Assembly (NCBI GenBank): GCA_017849435.1
Contig: JAFIGY010000020.1
Location: 55,425 to 119,424 of the forward strand
Length of the DNA stretch: 64,000 bases
DNA from: Chitinophaga niabensis
GTDB taxonomy: Bacteria; Bacteroidota; Bacteroidia; Chitinophagales; Chitinophagaceae
Reading direction: 5' to 3'
The position numbers and the translations under genes were made by a program. Under the pieces are notes generated by a model. That model worked only from the letters and a program-made list of their open reading frames with translations, was not told the DNA's origin and made no database searches. Positions 10,048 to 19,335 of this stretch are shown here, piece by piece. Numbering within the stretch: position 1 is the first letter of the stretch; each line of letters opens with the position of its first letter.

Positions 10048-10082
10048 AAGTAAAAAGTAAAGAATTAAAAGTAAAAAGTAAA
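10048..10082 (-). repeat. direct repeat upstream of glgA
   Basis: The 14-mer AAGTAAAAAGTAAA (plus strand) occurs at 10048-10061 and again at 10069-10082, exactly 21 bases apart, about two helical turns. It ends 5 bases before the glgA start codon region. It may be a regulator site in the leader or simple low-complexity sequence. Confidence 0.5.
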
Positions 10083-10216
10083 ACGAAGCGGCAGATGTTT
10101 TTTCAGATATTAATGAAGATTGAAAGGCATTCATTTACAGAGAACAATATTTTATAACTTGTTAGAAAGGAAGGTAAAAGATCGATTTCAGTTCCTTAAT
10201 TTTACGTTTCATTCTT

Positions 10217-11110
10217 ATGCAATTCGGAAGAACAGATATCGAACTTTTGAACGGGATCGACTTCAAACTCCCTGCTGAACCGGCTTTCAACAAAGCCGTA
10301 CTACCCGGCGCACGGGCGGAGAAACCTTTGTTCTGGCTCGGCGCCTCCGGCTGGAACCATAAAGAGCTGTATCCCAAAGGCACGAGGGAAAAGGATTACC
10401 TGGCCCAATACGGCCGTGAGTTCAACAGCGTGGAACTGAACGCCACGCATTACAAGATCTATCCGCCGGAAACGATCCGGAAATGGGCAGAGAAAACGGC
10501 CGGACGAAGCTTCCGCTATTGCCCGAAAATGCCGCAAAGTATCAGCCATTACAGCAACCTCGTGAATACAGGGAAAGATACGGCTGCCTTTCTCGAAGGA
10601 GTGAGCGCCTTCGGAGACCAGCTGGGAGCGATCTTCCTGCAGTTGGGCGAGCATTTCGGGCCGGAACGGAAAAGCCACCTGTTCAACTACCTGGCCTCCT
10701 TACCCACCGATCTCTCCTTTTTCGTGGAAGTCCGCCACCCGGAATGGTTCAGCGATCCACACAACAGCAGAGAACTGTACACCACGTTGCGGCAACTGGG
10801 CATCGGGCTGGTATTGACAGACACCGCGGGGCGCAGGGATTGCGCGCATATGCACCTCCCCGTCCCTAAAGCCTTTATCCGCTTTGTAGGCAACAGTCTT
10901 CATCCTACCGACTATGTGCGGGCGGACGACTGGGTGAACCGGTTGCATTTCTGGATCGAGAACGGGTTACAGGAAATTTATTTTTTCATGCACATGCATG
11001 CGGAAATAGCGGTTCCGGAAATGAGCATCTACCTCTCTTCCAAACTGGAAGCGGCTTCCGGGATAAAGATCATTCGTCCTTCCCTGTACCGCGATAATAC
11101 CCTCTTTTAA
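10217..11110 (+). CDS. DUF72 (YecE-like) protein
   Basis: DUF72 proteins form a TIM-barrel-like fold of unknown function. The signature is clear: FWLGASGWNHKELYP near residue 38, then FNSVELNATHYKIYP, FRYCPKMPQSISH, LGAIFLQLGEHFGP, SFFVEVRHPEWF and IYFFMHMHAE, which match the conserved YecE blocks. 297 residues, within the family range. No signal peptide, so cytoplasmic. It precedes the FAD/Fe-S dehydrogenase by 29 bases and may share its transcript. The biochemical role is not known for the family. Confidence 0.9.
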   Translation: MQFGRTDIELLNGIDFKLPAEPAFNKAVLPGARAEKPLFWLGASGWNHKELYPKGTREKDYLAQYGREFNSVELNATHYKIYPPETIRKWAEKTAGRSFRYCPKMPQSISHYSNLVNTGKDTAAFLEGVSAFGDQLGAIFLQLGEHFGPERKSHLFNYLASLPTDLSFFVEVRHPEWFSDPHNSRELYTTLRQLGIGLVLTDTAGRRDCAHMHLPVPKAFIRFVGNSLHPTDYVRADDWVNRLHFWIENGLQEIYFFMHMHAEIAVPEMSIYLSSKLEAASGIKIIRPSLYRDNTLF

Positions 11111-11139
11111 CAGTCTGCCGAATATATTATTTTAGCGGC

Positions 11140-14064
11140 ATGATCAAGCCTGAACAGCTGATACAGCTCAGCGGGGAAATGCGCGGGGAGCTGTATTTCG
11201 ATGATACGATGCGGACACTCTATGCCACGGACGCTTCCGCTTACCGCGAAATGCCGCTGGCCGTAGCCATTCCGGAGGACAATGAAGATATCAAAACACT
11301 GATCCGGTTCGCCCGGGAAAACAAAACTTCGCTCATCCCGCGAACCGCGGGCACTTCGCTGGCCGGCCAGGTAGTAGGCAGCGGGATTGTAGTGGATGTT
11401 TCCAAAAAATTCACCCGCATCCTTGAGATCAACACCCATGAAAAATGGGTACGGGTACAACCCGGTGTGATCCGTGACGAGCTGAACCTTTTCCTCAAAC
11501 CATACGGTTTTTATTTCGGTCCGGAAACCTCCACGGCCAACCGCGCCATGATCGGCGGGATGGTGGGAAACAATTCCTGCGGTTCCAACTCTGTGGTATA
11601 CGGCAGCACACGCGAACACCTGCTGTCCGTAAAAGCCTTTCTGAGCGACGGCTCCGAGGTCACTTTCGAAAGCCTCTCCCCAGATGCGTTCCATGCCAGA
11701 TGCGAAGCGCAGGACGCTACGCTGGAAACGGCCGTCTACCGCCAGATCCGCAGCTTGCTGGGCAATGCGGAGAACCAGCGGGAGATCCGGAAGGAATTCC
11801 CGAAACCGGAGATACTCCGCCGCAATACCGGCTACGCCGTGGACCTCCTGCTGGAAACAGCACCGTTCACCGTCGGGAAAGAAGATTTTAACTTTTGTAA
11901 ACTGATCGCAGGCTCTGAAGGCACCCTCGCCTTTCTCACCGAGATCAAACTGAACATAGAACCGCTGCCGCCGAAGGAAGCAGGTCTTATGTGCATACAC
12001 TTCAACACCATCGATGAATCCCTCCGCGCCAACATTATCGCCATGCGCTACAAACCCAGCGCCAGCGAGCTGATCGACCATTTCATACTGGAATGCACCA
12101 AGGATAATATCGAGCAGCGCAAGAACCGGTTCTTCGTACAGGGCGACCCCGGCGCCATCCTCGTAGTGGAATTCTGCCGCAATACCCGCGAAGAAGTAAC
12201 GGCCATTGCCATGCAGATGAAAGCGGAAATGGAAGCGGCCGGGCTCGGATATCATTTTCCCCTGCTCTTCGGAGAAGACACCAAAAAGATATGGACGCTT
12301 CGTAAAGCCGGACTGGGCCTGCTAAGCAACCTTCCCGGAGATGAAAAGGCCGTGCCCGTGATCGAAGACACGGCAGTGTCTGTAGAAGACCTGCCCGCTT
12401 ACATCGCGGAGTTCAATGAAATACTGAAGAAATACGGGCTTTTCTCCGTGCACTATGCGCACGCCGGTAGCGGCGAGATCCACCTCCGCCCGATCATCAA
12501 CCTGAAAACAGCAGAAGGCAATGCGCTTTTCCGCACCATCGCAGAAGAGATCGCCACACTGGTAAAGAAATACAACGGCTCGCTCAGCGGTGAGCATGGT
12601 GACGGGCGGCTGCGCGGCGAGTTCATCCGCCAGATGATCGGTGAAAGGAATTACCAGTTGTTGCGCCAGCTGAAATACACCTGGGACCCTGAAAACATTT
12701 TCAACCCGCACAAGATCGTAGACACACCATCTATGAACAGCAACCTGCGGTATGAGCCCGGGAAAAAAGCGCCGGACCTGAAAACGGTGTTCCATTTCCC
12801 GCAGCAAACCATCCTGCAGCATGCAGAACAGTGCAATGGTTCCGGTGACTGCCGCAAAACGCATCTCAGCGGCGGCACTATGTGCCCCAGTTACATGGCC
12901 ACACGCAATGAAAAAGACACTACCCGCGCCAGAGCCAATATCCTCCGCGAGTTCCTCACACATTCCACGAAGGAAAATAAATTTGATCACCAGGAGATCT
13001 ACGAAGTACTGGACCTCTGCCTCGCCTGCAAGGGTTGTAAATCGGAATGCCCGTCAAACGTGGACGTTGCCAAATTGAAAATGGAATTCCTCCAGCATTA
13101 TCATGATGCGAACGGCGTTCCCCTGCGCACCTGGCTGATAGGGCATTTTACGAAGATGACCGGTCTTGCCGCCATCACACCCGGTATTTACAACTGGCTC
13201 GTAAAAAATCCCCTGTCATCCCGGTTGATCAAACGTTTCACCGGTTTTGCACCGGGTCGTTCCATGCCCACACTGGAGCGCAGCACCTTGCGGAAATGGT
13301 TGCGAAAGAATCCGCAGAACGTGCAGCAACAAAGGAAAGTGTATCTTTTCTGCGATGAGTTCACGAATTACAACGATACCCAAATCGGCATCAAAGCCGT
13401 GAGCCTGCTGCGCAAGCTCGGATATGAAGTGATCACGGTAGCACATCCGGAAAGTGCGAGGGCGTTACTGTCCAAGGGCTTCCTCCGCGAAGCAAAGAAG
13501 ATCGCGGAAAAGAATGTGCAGGTGTTCAGTGAGATCGTTACCGAAGCAACGCCGCTTGTTGGCATCGAACCCTCCTGCATCCTCAGCTTCCGTGATGAAT
13601 ACCCTGACCTGGTGAGTGAGCCGCTGCGGGAAAAAGCCGCGGCACTGGCCAAACACGTGTATATGATCGATGAATATCTGTCACTCGAGGCTGATCGTGG
13701 CCACATCCGGAGCGATATGTTCAGGGCCGGCACACAGCATATCAAATTACACGGGCATTGCCAGCAAAAAGCTTTATCCGGTGTATTGTACACTAAAAAA
13801 ATATTAAGCCTGCCACAGGGATATACCGTAGAAGTGATCCCCTCCGGTTGTTGCGGTATGGCCGGTTCCTTTGGTTACGAAGAAGAACATTTCGACATAT
13901 CACAGCAGATCGGCGAGCTTGTGCTCTTCCCCGCTGTGCGCAATGCAGCGCAAGGCACGCTCATCGCCGCGCCGGGCACCAGTTGCAGGCATCAGATCAA
14001 AGACGGTACGGGAACAATCGCCCTGCATCCGGTGGAAATTCTGTATGATGCATTGCCTGCCTGA
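11140..14064 (+). CDS. FAD-linked oxidase/Fe-S fusion dehydrogenase (D-2-hydroxyacid or D-lactate type)
   Basis: A 974-residue fusion of an FAD-binding PCMH/VAO-type oxidase with a 4Fe-4S and CCG-domain half, like YdiJ or fused GlcD-GlcF. FAD-binding motifs are PRTAGTSLAGQVVGSG near residue 66 and GGMVGNNSCGSNSVVYG near 146. The VAO C-terminal domain includes HAHAGSGEIHLRP and SGEHGDGRLRGEF. Two cluster-binding regions follow: CNGSGDC with TMCPSY, and CLACKGCKSECP. The tail carries CCG-type motifs (LHGHCQQKA, SGCCGMAGSFGYE). Such enzymes oxidise D-2-hydroxyacids and pass electrons to the respiratory chain. The substrate cannot be settled from sequence. No signal peptide; likely associated with the inner face of the membrane. 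Confidence 0.9.
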   Translation: MIKPEQLIQLSGEMRGELYFDDTMRTLYATDASAYREMPLAVAIPEDNEDIKTLIRFARENKTSLIPRTAGTSLAGQVVGSGIVVDVSKKFTRILEINTHEKWVRVQPGVIRDELNLFLKPYGFYFGPETSTANRAMIGGMVGNNSCGSNSVVYGSTREHLLSVKAFLSDGSEVTFESLSPDAFHARCEAQDATLETAVYRQIRSLLGNAENQREIRKEFPKPEILRRNTGYAVDLLLETAPFTVGKEDFNFCKLIAGSEGTLAFLTEIKLNIEPLPPKEAGLMCIHFNTIDESLRANIIAMRYKPSASELIDHFILECTKDNIEQRKNRFFVQGDPGAILVVEFCRNTREEVTAIAMQMKAEMEAAGLGYHFPLLFGEDTKKIWTLRKAGLGLLSNLPGDEKAVPVIEDTAVSVEDLPAYIAEFNEILKKYGLFSVHYAHAGSGEIHLRPIINLKTAEGNALFRTIAEEIATLVKKYNGSLSGEHGDGRLRGEFIRQMIGERNYQLLRQLKYTWDPENIFNPHKIVDTPSMNSNLRYEPGKKAPDLKTVFHFPQQTILQHAEQCNGSGDCRKTHLSGGTMCPSYMATRNEKDTTRARANILREFLTHSTKENKFDHQEIYEVLDLCLACKGCKSECPSNVDVAKLKMEFLQHYHDANGVPLRTWLIGHFTKMTGLAAITPGIYNWLVKNPLSSRLIKRFTGFAPGRSMPTLERSTLRKWLRKNPQNVQQQRKVYLFCDEFTNYNDTQIGIKAVSLLRKLGYEVITVAHPESARALLSKGFLREAKKIAEKNVQVFSEIVTEATPLVGIEPSCILSFRDEYPDLVSEPLREKAAALAKHVYMIDEYLSLEADRGHIRSDMFRAGTQHIKLHGHCQQKALSGVLYTKKILSLPQGYTVEVIPSGCCGMAGSFGYEEEHFDISQQIGELVLFPAVRNAAQGTLIAAPGTSCRHQIKDGTGTIALHPVEILYDALPA

Positions 14065-14099
14065 ACAAAAACCGGAAATTGCTGTTAGTAATTCCGGAT

Positions 14100-15557
14100 A
14101 TGCATTCATCAAAAATCATCATCAGCTTCCTATGCATCTTTTCCGGGTTGACCCCTCCGGCAGGCGCGCAATCCGGTGAACTCTCGCTGGCAGATTGTTT
14201 CCGGCTGGCACGCCAGAAAAATCTTTCCATAGAACAGGCCCGACGATCATTGCAGGCAAGGCAGTATCAATTGAAAGCGGAGCAGGCCACCTATTTCCCT
14301 AAAGTAGACCTGCTGGCCGGTTACAATTATCTCGGCAAACCGCTGGAAGTAAACCTGCAGCAGGTAAGGGACGGCATCACCGAAGGTTCTTCCCGGCAAA
14401 GTGTTTCCACAGCCAACACCGTCTACCAGCAGGTGACCGGCAACAATCTTCCGCAAGCCGTGCAGGATGGGATTTACAACACTACCAAAGGTATCATCAA
14501 CACGTTGTATCCTGACTATAATCCGGCGCTGAGCAAACAACAATATTTCATGGCCGCGCTTGGATTGCGGCAACCCATTTATCTCGGCGGCAAGCTGGCC
14601 ACTGCGCGCAACATTGCCCATGCGGAATATCAATCCGGCATCATCAATGTAGAGCTGGCGGAAAAACAGATGGACTTTTCCATTGCCGCCGCTTACATCC
14701 GTGTGCTCTACCTGAACGCCATTTTGCAGTCGCAGGCTAAGATCGTGACCGCTATGGAGCGGAACGAACGATATGCCGCCTCGCTCGTCAGCAACGAGAT
14801 CATTCCGCCCTACCAGCGGAACTGGGCCACTGTGGCACTTACCTACGCGCGCTCCCGGGAAAGGAACCTGCAGCTCGACAAAGAAAATGCGCTGGTGGAA
14901 CTGAAGCGGCTGCTGCAACTTCCGCAGGATACCGTACTCACGATCACGGATACACTCCGTTACCGTCAGATGGCGGGCTCCACTCCGCCTTCAGGGTTCT
15001 ATAAAGGCAATCCCGCCTACAAAGCCGTACAAAGCAAGAACGCTTTGGCGGAATCCACCATCAAGGCCAGCAAATCCTTATCGCTACCCAACATTTTCGG
15101 TATTGCCACACTAAACCTTTATCAGCGCGATCTTCCCGTGATCACCCCGCCCTGGATGGTAGGCGTGGAAATGCAATGGACACTGTTCTCCGGCTTTTCC
15201 AACCAGAAAAGGGTGAAGGCCACGCAAATGTTTGCAGAAGAAGTTAAACTGATGACAGACAATACGCAGGCCCTGCTCGAAGCCGGCGCCACCGTTGTGC
15301 GCAATAAAGTCACCGTACTCGAAAGGGATATGCAATCCCTCCTGCAGGCACGCGAACAGGCGCAGCTCACCACCATACAGATACAGGAAAGGCTTAACAA
15401 CCAGCTTTCCTCCGTGAAAGACGTCAACGATGCCCTGCTGGTGGAAGAAGAACTGGGAAAAGCTTATTATACCGCTTTGTTCGGCTACCTGGTGGCCGCT
15501 GCCGAATATTATAACATTCTTGGAACACCACAACAAATCACTACCCTGTTACAATGA
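14100..15557 (+). CDS. TolC-family outer-membrane efflux protein
   Basis: Outer-membrane channel of a tripartite exporter. The ATG at 14100 is chosen because it opens directly into a signal peptide (MHSSKIIISFLCIFSG, cleavage near GAQ); a TTG seven codons earlier is possible. Two OEP repeats of coiled-coil character follow, with LSLADCFRLARQKNLS at the start and LRQPIYLGGKLATARN and MQWTLFSGFSNQKR as the repeat markers. About 485 residues. The stop overlaps the start of the HlyD gene by 4 bases, which implies translational coupling. First gene of a four-gene exporter operon that ends at 18853. Confidence 0.92.
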   Translation: MHSSKIIISFLCIFSGLTPPAGAQSGELSLADCFRLARQKNLSIEQARRSLQARQYQLKAEQATYFPKVDLLAGYNYLGKPLEVNLQQVRDGITEGSSRQSVSTANTVYQQVTGNNLPQAVQDGIYNTTKGIINTLYPDYNPALSKQQYFMAALGLRQPIYLGGKLATARNIAHAEYQSGIINVELAEKQMDFSIAAAYIRVLYLNAILQSQAKIVTAMERNERYAASLVSNEIIPPYQRNWATVALTYARSRERNLQLDKENALVELKRLLQLPQDTVLTITDTLRYRQMAGSTPPSGFYKGNPAYKAVQSKNALAESTIKASKSLSLPNIFGIATLNLYQRDLPVITPPWMVGVEMQWTLFSGFSNQKRVKATQMFAEEVKLMTDNTQALLEAGATVVRNKVTVLERDMQSLLQAREQAQLTTIQIQERLNNQLSSVKDVNDALLVEEELGKAYYTALFGYLVAAAEYYNILGTPQQITTLLQ

Positions 15558-16543
15558 AAAGATTCTTCTCACAATACTGGGCCCTGCTCATTCCCGTCGT
15601 TATCCTCCTGATCGCGCTGTTGTTCCTCATGCGAAACCCCACCGGCGGCGACGGCTCCTTCCTGGGCATGGCGGATGCGGAGTATGTGGATGTAGCCGCC
15701 GAATTTCCCGGCAGGCTGGATACCCTGCTGGTGCATCAGGGCGACACGGTAAAAAAAGGACAACTGCTGGGTGTACTGCGCACCACCGAGATCAACGCTA
15801 TCCGAAAACAGGCAGAAGCTGCCATTGAGGCCGCATCTTCCCAGCTGAAGCTGCTCCAGAAAGGCGCACGGCCGGAGATCATACAGAATGCGGGAAACAT
15901 CTATCACATCGCGCAGGAACAATACGACCTCGCACAGAAGACCTACCAGCGGATGGAAAGGTTGTACAATGACAGTGTGGTATCCGGCACGGAGAAAGAC
16001 CTTATCTATTTCAAATACCAGGCCGCCAAAAAAGAAATGGAGATCACGCGGCTGAACCGGGAAATGCTGGAAAAAGGCACACAACCTGAGATCATCCAAA
16101 CGGCCGCGGCTATACTAAAACAGGCGGAACAAGGGTACGAGCTTACCAAAGCGCTCACAGACAATACCCGCGTTTATGCACCGGCGGACGGGATCATTTC
16201 TTCACTCGTCATCCATGAAGGAGAGATCGTGAGCATCGGGTACCCGATGATGACCCTGCAGAAGAAAGCATCTTATTTCTTTCGTTTCAATATCCGGCAG
16301 GACAAGGCTGCTGCATTGCCTTTGGGCGGAAAGGCGCGGGTGAAAGTGCCGGGGTGCAGGCCCGAGGAGTTTGCCGTATACGTTTCTTCCGTAGCTCCTT
16401 CTCTCGAATTCGCCAACTGGGTACCTGTGAAAGAAAAAGGGAAATTTGAGCTCCGCACCTTCACCATACAGTGCAAACCCGAAGATCTAACCGCCATACA
16501 AGGTCTTCGCCCGGGTATGACAGCCGCATTGATATTGCCATGA
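15554..16543 (+). CDS. HlyD/EmrA-type membrane fusion protein
   Basis: Periplasmic adaptor linking inner-membrane permeases to TolC. One N-terminal membrane helix (residues about 8-25, WALLIPVVILLIALLFL), then a barrel-sandwich half (EFPGRLDTLLVHQGDTVKKG), a coiled-coil hairpin at about 75-190, the returning half (VYAPADGIISSLVIHEGEIV) and a beta-barrel domain. 329 residues, the normal length. Overlaps the upstream TolC gene and the downstream permease gene by 4 bases at each end. The coiled coil has two similar segments (LKLLQKGARPEIIQ and REMLEKGTQPEIIQ), an internal repeat seen in YhiI-like adaptors. Confidence 0.92.
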   Translation: MKRFFSQYWALLIPVVILLIALLFLMRNPTGGDGSFLGMADAEYVDVAAEFPGRLDTLLVHQGDTVKKGQLLGVLRTTEINAIRKQAEAAIEAASSQLKLLQKGARPEIIQNAGNIYHIAQEQYDLAQKTYQRMERLYNDSVVSGTEKDLIYFKYQAAKKEMEITRLNREMLEKGTQPEIIQTAAAILKQAEQGYELTKALTDNTRVYAPADGIISSLVIHEGEIVSIGYPMMTLQKKASYFFRFNIRQDKAAALPLGGKARVKVPGCRPEEFAVYVSSVAPSLEFANWVPVKEKGKFELRTFTIQCKPEDLTAIQGLRPGMTAALILP

Positions 16544-17718
16544 TCAGCACCATCGCACAGATCGCCCTGCGGGAATGGAAACGCATTCTCACCCGACCGG
16601 ATCATTGCCTGGTACTGCTGGTGTTACCTCCCCTGCTCTTCTTCTTTTATGCTTACATCTATAACAAAGAGCAGGCGGAAGATCTGCCGATCGCCATCTG
16701 GGATGAAGATCACTCGCCCGTTTCCCGGCAGATCGCTTTTATGCTGGAGCAAACCTCCTCTATCCATATTGCAGCACAGGCAGGCAGCCAACAGGAAATG
16801 GAGCAGCTGATGCAACAGCAGAAGATCATCGGGGCCGTGCATTTCCCCAAAGGAATGGAAACGGATATCAAAAGCCGGCATCCGGTACATGTAAGCATCT
16901 ACTCCAATGCCGCATCGCTCGTGCCCGGCAAACTGGTGTACAAAGACGCCTCCACTGTGTTGATCACCGCCGGTGCGGGCGTGAACCTGCAAAAGATGAT
17001 GAAAACCGGAATGCCCGAAGGAAAGGCCATGAGCCTTATCATGCCTGTGAAACTTACCGTCTATCCCCTCTATAATCCTGCCTACAACTATCAGCATTAT
17101 CTCGTACCCGGCCTTATTACCGTAACCCTGCAAATGATGATCATTATGGTAGCAGTGCTGCTTATCAACATGGAATGGAAGGAAGGCACGATGGAAGCCC
17201 TGTGCGCATTGGCCGGTAACAGCGCCGGCGCGATCGTGACCGGTAAAACCATCGCGCATCTTACGGTTTCCTGGGTGAATTATGTACTGATCACCGGCAT
17301 CATCTTTCCTTATTTCGGGTTAAGCCATCCCGGCACGGGGCCGCAGCTCTTCCTGCTGTTCAACCTGTTGGCACTGGCCTGCATCGGCATCGGGCTGATG
17401 ATCTCCGTACTGGCTGCGGATGTGATGCTGGCACTGGATACAGGGCTGTTCTACACCTCTCCCGCTTTCGTATTCAGCGGTTTTACCTTCCCGCGCTGGG
17501 GCATGCCCTGGTACGATCAGTATTATGCTAACCTGATGCCATACACGCCGTTTCTGGATGCTTTCTTCAAATTATATTTTATGGAAATACCACTGAAATA
17601 TGCCATGCCGGAGATCACGCGACTGTTGCTCTTCATCGGCTTCACATTTTTCGTAGCGGTGTTCTTCCTTCAGATCAAAATGAATAAATCCGTTAAACAT
17701 GCCGCCGTTACGCCATAG
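16540..17718 (+). CDS. ABC-2 type permease, first copy
   Basis: Inner-membrane permease of the ABC-2/YhhJ type. The start at 16540 gives an ATGA overlap with the adaptor stop and opens with MISTIAQIALREWKRILTRP. One helix near residue 30 (HCLVLLVLPPLLFFFYAYIY) is followed by a large periplasmic loop with ELxVAIWDED-like sequence (DLPIAIWDEDHSPVSRQ), then five helices in the C-terminal half. 392 residues. It is paralogous to the next gene: both have the same layout and the VDDDHSG/WDEDHSP loop. No ATP-binding protein is encoded with them, so the energy source is unclear. Confidence 0.88.
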   Translation: MISTIAQIALREWKRILTRPDHCLVLLVLPPLLFFFYAYIYNKEQAEDLPIAIWDEDHSPVSRQIAFMLEQTSSIHIAAQAGSQQEMEQLMQQQKIIGAVHFPKGMETDIKSRHPVHVSIYSNAASLVPGKLVYKDASTVLITAGAGVNLQKMMKTGMPEGKAMSLIMPVKLTVYPLYNPAYNYQHYLVPGLITVTLQMMIIMVAVLLINMEWKEGTMEALCALAGNSAGAIVTGKTIAHLTVSWVNYVLITGIIFPYFGLSHPGTGPQLFLLFNLLALACIGIGLMISVLAADVMLALDTGLFYTSPAFVFSGFTFPRWGMPWYDQYYANLMPYTPFLDAFFKLYFMEIPLKYAMPEITRLLLFIGFTFFVAVFFLQIKMNKSVKHAAVTP

Positions 17719-18853
17719 CCTGTTGCTGCGTGAAGTACAGCGCATCGCAAAGGACCACAGCCTGCTGCTGACCCTGCTGATCGCGCCGTTGCTATACGCT
17801 TTCTTTTACGGCAGCATCTACTCTTATAAAACGGAAGAAGAAGTGCCGATCTGTGTGGTGGATGACGATCACAGCGGTTTATCCCGCCTCCTCGTCCAGC
17901 AGATCAATAACACACAGATGGTGCACGTGGCCGCAGTCACCAGTCTTGATGCGGCTAAAGAAAGCATGTACCGCGGCGAAACCCAGGGATTCCTCTACCT
18001 GCAAAAAGACCTCGAGAAAAAAGTATTGTCGCTGCAGCAGGCGGACATGGTACTGGCCGTTAACGCCGCGCGCTTCCTGCCCTCCAGCGATGTAATGGGC
18101 ACCATCACACAGGTGGGATTGACCGTAGGGGCCGGTGTACGGCTGCAGTATCTGCAAAAGAAAGGCATGAACAGCGAAGCTGCGATGCAGGAGGTGATGC
18201 CCATCAAACCGGACTTCCATCCGCTTTTCAACACCCGTGTGGATTACGGTACTTTCCTCATCCCTGGCCTGCTGGCCATGATCCTCCAGCAAACGCTGCT
18301 GCTGGGATTATCCGGCGGCACAGCAGCGGAAAGGCAGCAAAATACGATAGGGCAATGGGCACGCGCCGCGGGCAACCATCTTTCTGCAGCGCTCTGGGGA
18401 AAAGGAGCATTTTATTTTATCCTGTTCGCTGTTTATGCTTTCTTTTTCCTGACCGTGAATTTCGGGATACTGGACATCCCTTTGCGGGGCAATGTATGGG
18501 AACTGGCGCTGGTAACGGCGATATTCCTCTTATCGCTCATTCCCATGGGCATCTTCATCGGTCTCTGCTTCCGCTCGCAATTGCTTTGCACGCAGATCAT
18601 GGCTTTCTCCACCTATCCCATCTTCCTTATTACCGGCTACAGCTGGCCGATACAGCAATTGCCGGAACCGCTGAAGCTCCTCTCCGCCACGCTCCCCATC
18701 ACCCCTTTCATTTCCCTTTACCAGGGCATTACACAGCAGGGTGCCGGTATTACAGACCGCATGCCGGTGATGCTGCACCTTTGCGCACTGTGGCTGGGAT
18801 ATACGCTCATCTGTCTCCTCCGGATGAAAAGGACCTTCCGCAACATTGCGTGA
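17699..18853 (+). CDS. ABC-2 type permease, second copy
   Basis: Second inner-membrane permease, 384 residues, starting 20 bases inside the end of the first. It has the same topology: an N-terminal helix (LLLTLLIAPLLYAFFYGSIY), a periplasmic domain (PICVVDDDHSGLSRLLVQQ), then a helix group from about residue 180, including the ITGYSWPIQQLPEP segment typical of this family. The two permeases probably form a heterodimer. In the related YhhJ/RbbA systems the ATPase is encoded alongside; here neither this gene nor its neighbours contains a Walker A motif. Last gene of the exporter operon. Confidence 0.88.
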   Translation: MPPLRHSLLLREVQRIAKDHSLLLTLLIAPLLYAFFYGSIYSYKTEEEVPICVVDDDHSGLSRLLVQQINNTQMVHVAAVTSLDAAKESMYRGETQGFLYLQKDLEKKVLSLQQADMVLAVNAARFLPSSDVMGTITQVGLTVGAGVRLQYLQKKGMNSEAAMQEVMPIKPDFHPLFNTRVDYGTFLIPGLLAMILQQTLLLGLSGGTAAERQQNTIGQWARAAGNHLSAALWGKGAFYFILFAVYAFFFLTVNFGILDIPLRGNVWELALVTAIFLLSLIPMGIFIGLCFRSQLLCTQIMAFSTYPIFLITGYSWPIQQLPEPLKLLSATLPITPFISLYQGITQQGAGITDRMPVMLHLCALWLGYTLICLLRMKRTFRNIA

Positions 18854-18887
18854 ATTATGATACTTTTACAATAAATAACGATTGGTT

Positions 18888-19262
18888 ATGCGACAGGAAA
18901 CGGAAAACAGAAAAGAGCAGATCGTCCTGCGTTTCTTCGAGATCATCGATGCGCATCTGCAAGACCTCGTTACAGAAGAATCCGGCAGGATGATGGAACT
19001 GCGCGAAATATCCAGGAAGCTGTATTGTTCGCAGAAATATCTTATCGAGATATTCAGGGAACGACGCGGTCATCACCCCTGCCACTACTACGTCCGGAAA
19101 ATAATCGACCGGTCTGCACAATTATTGACGGAAACCGACTGGCCCATAGCGGAGATCGCGCGGAAGTTAACCTACGATCCATCCAACTTTTCCAAATTCT
19201 TCAAGAAATACACAGGCCTTACCCCTGGCCAGTTTCGCACCAACGTTGCCGTCCTCCGATAA
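18888..19262 (+). CDS. minimal AraC-family regulator (DNA-binding domain only)
   Basis: A 124-residue protein that is almost only the double helix-turn-helix of AraC regulators. ELREISRKLYCSQKYLIEIF forms the first HTH and WPIAEIARKLTYDPSNFSKF the second, ending in the family signature FFKKYTGLTPGQFR. There is no sensor domain, as in MarA/SoxS, so its level rather than a ligand may set its activity. The start is the ATG at 18888; a TTG two codons earlier is weaker. It begins 34 bases after the second permease on the same strand and may regulate the exporter, the following SDR gene, or both. Confidence 0.88.
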   Translation: MRQETENRKEQIVLRFFEIIDAHLQDLVTEESGRMMELREISRKLYCSQKYLIEIFRERRGHHPCHYYVRKIIDRSAQLLTETDWPIAEIARKLTYDPSNFSKFFKKYTGLTPGQFRTNVAVLR

Positions 19263-19303
19263 AAAACCGAAAAGTTCACCATGCCCGGATTGACGTGATC
19301 CCT

Positions 19304-19328
19304 GATCTTTGGTCTGTTACCAAAAATC
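19304..19328 (+). promoter_or_regulatory. inverted repeat just before the SDR gene
   Basis: TTTGGT-CTGTT-ACCAAA, flanked by GAT and ATC after one mismatch, gives a 9-pair imperfect palindrome that ends 7 bases before the ATG at 19336. It could be an operator, or a leader hairpin that affects translation. It is not followed by a T tract, so it is not a terminator. Confidence 0.5.
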
Positions 19329-19335
19329 AGTCTAT

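Noticed and set aside
11107-12255. 382-residue frame opposite the FAD/Fe-S dehydrogenase
   Set aside because: The dehydrogenase is unambiguous, and the antisense product has no recognisable features.
18888-19262. AraC protein as a truncated pseudogene
   Set aside because: Both helix-turn-helix units are intact and MarA/SoxS-sized AraC proteins are functional, so it is kept as a gene.
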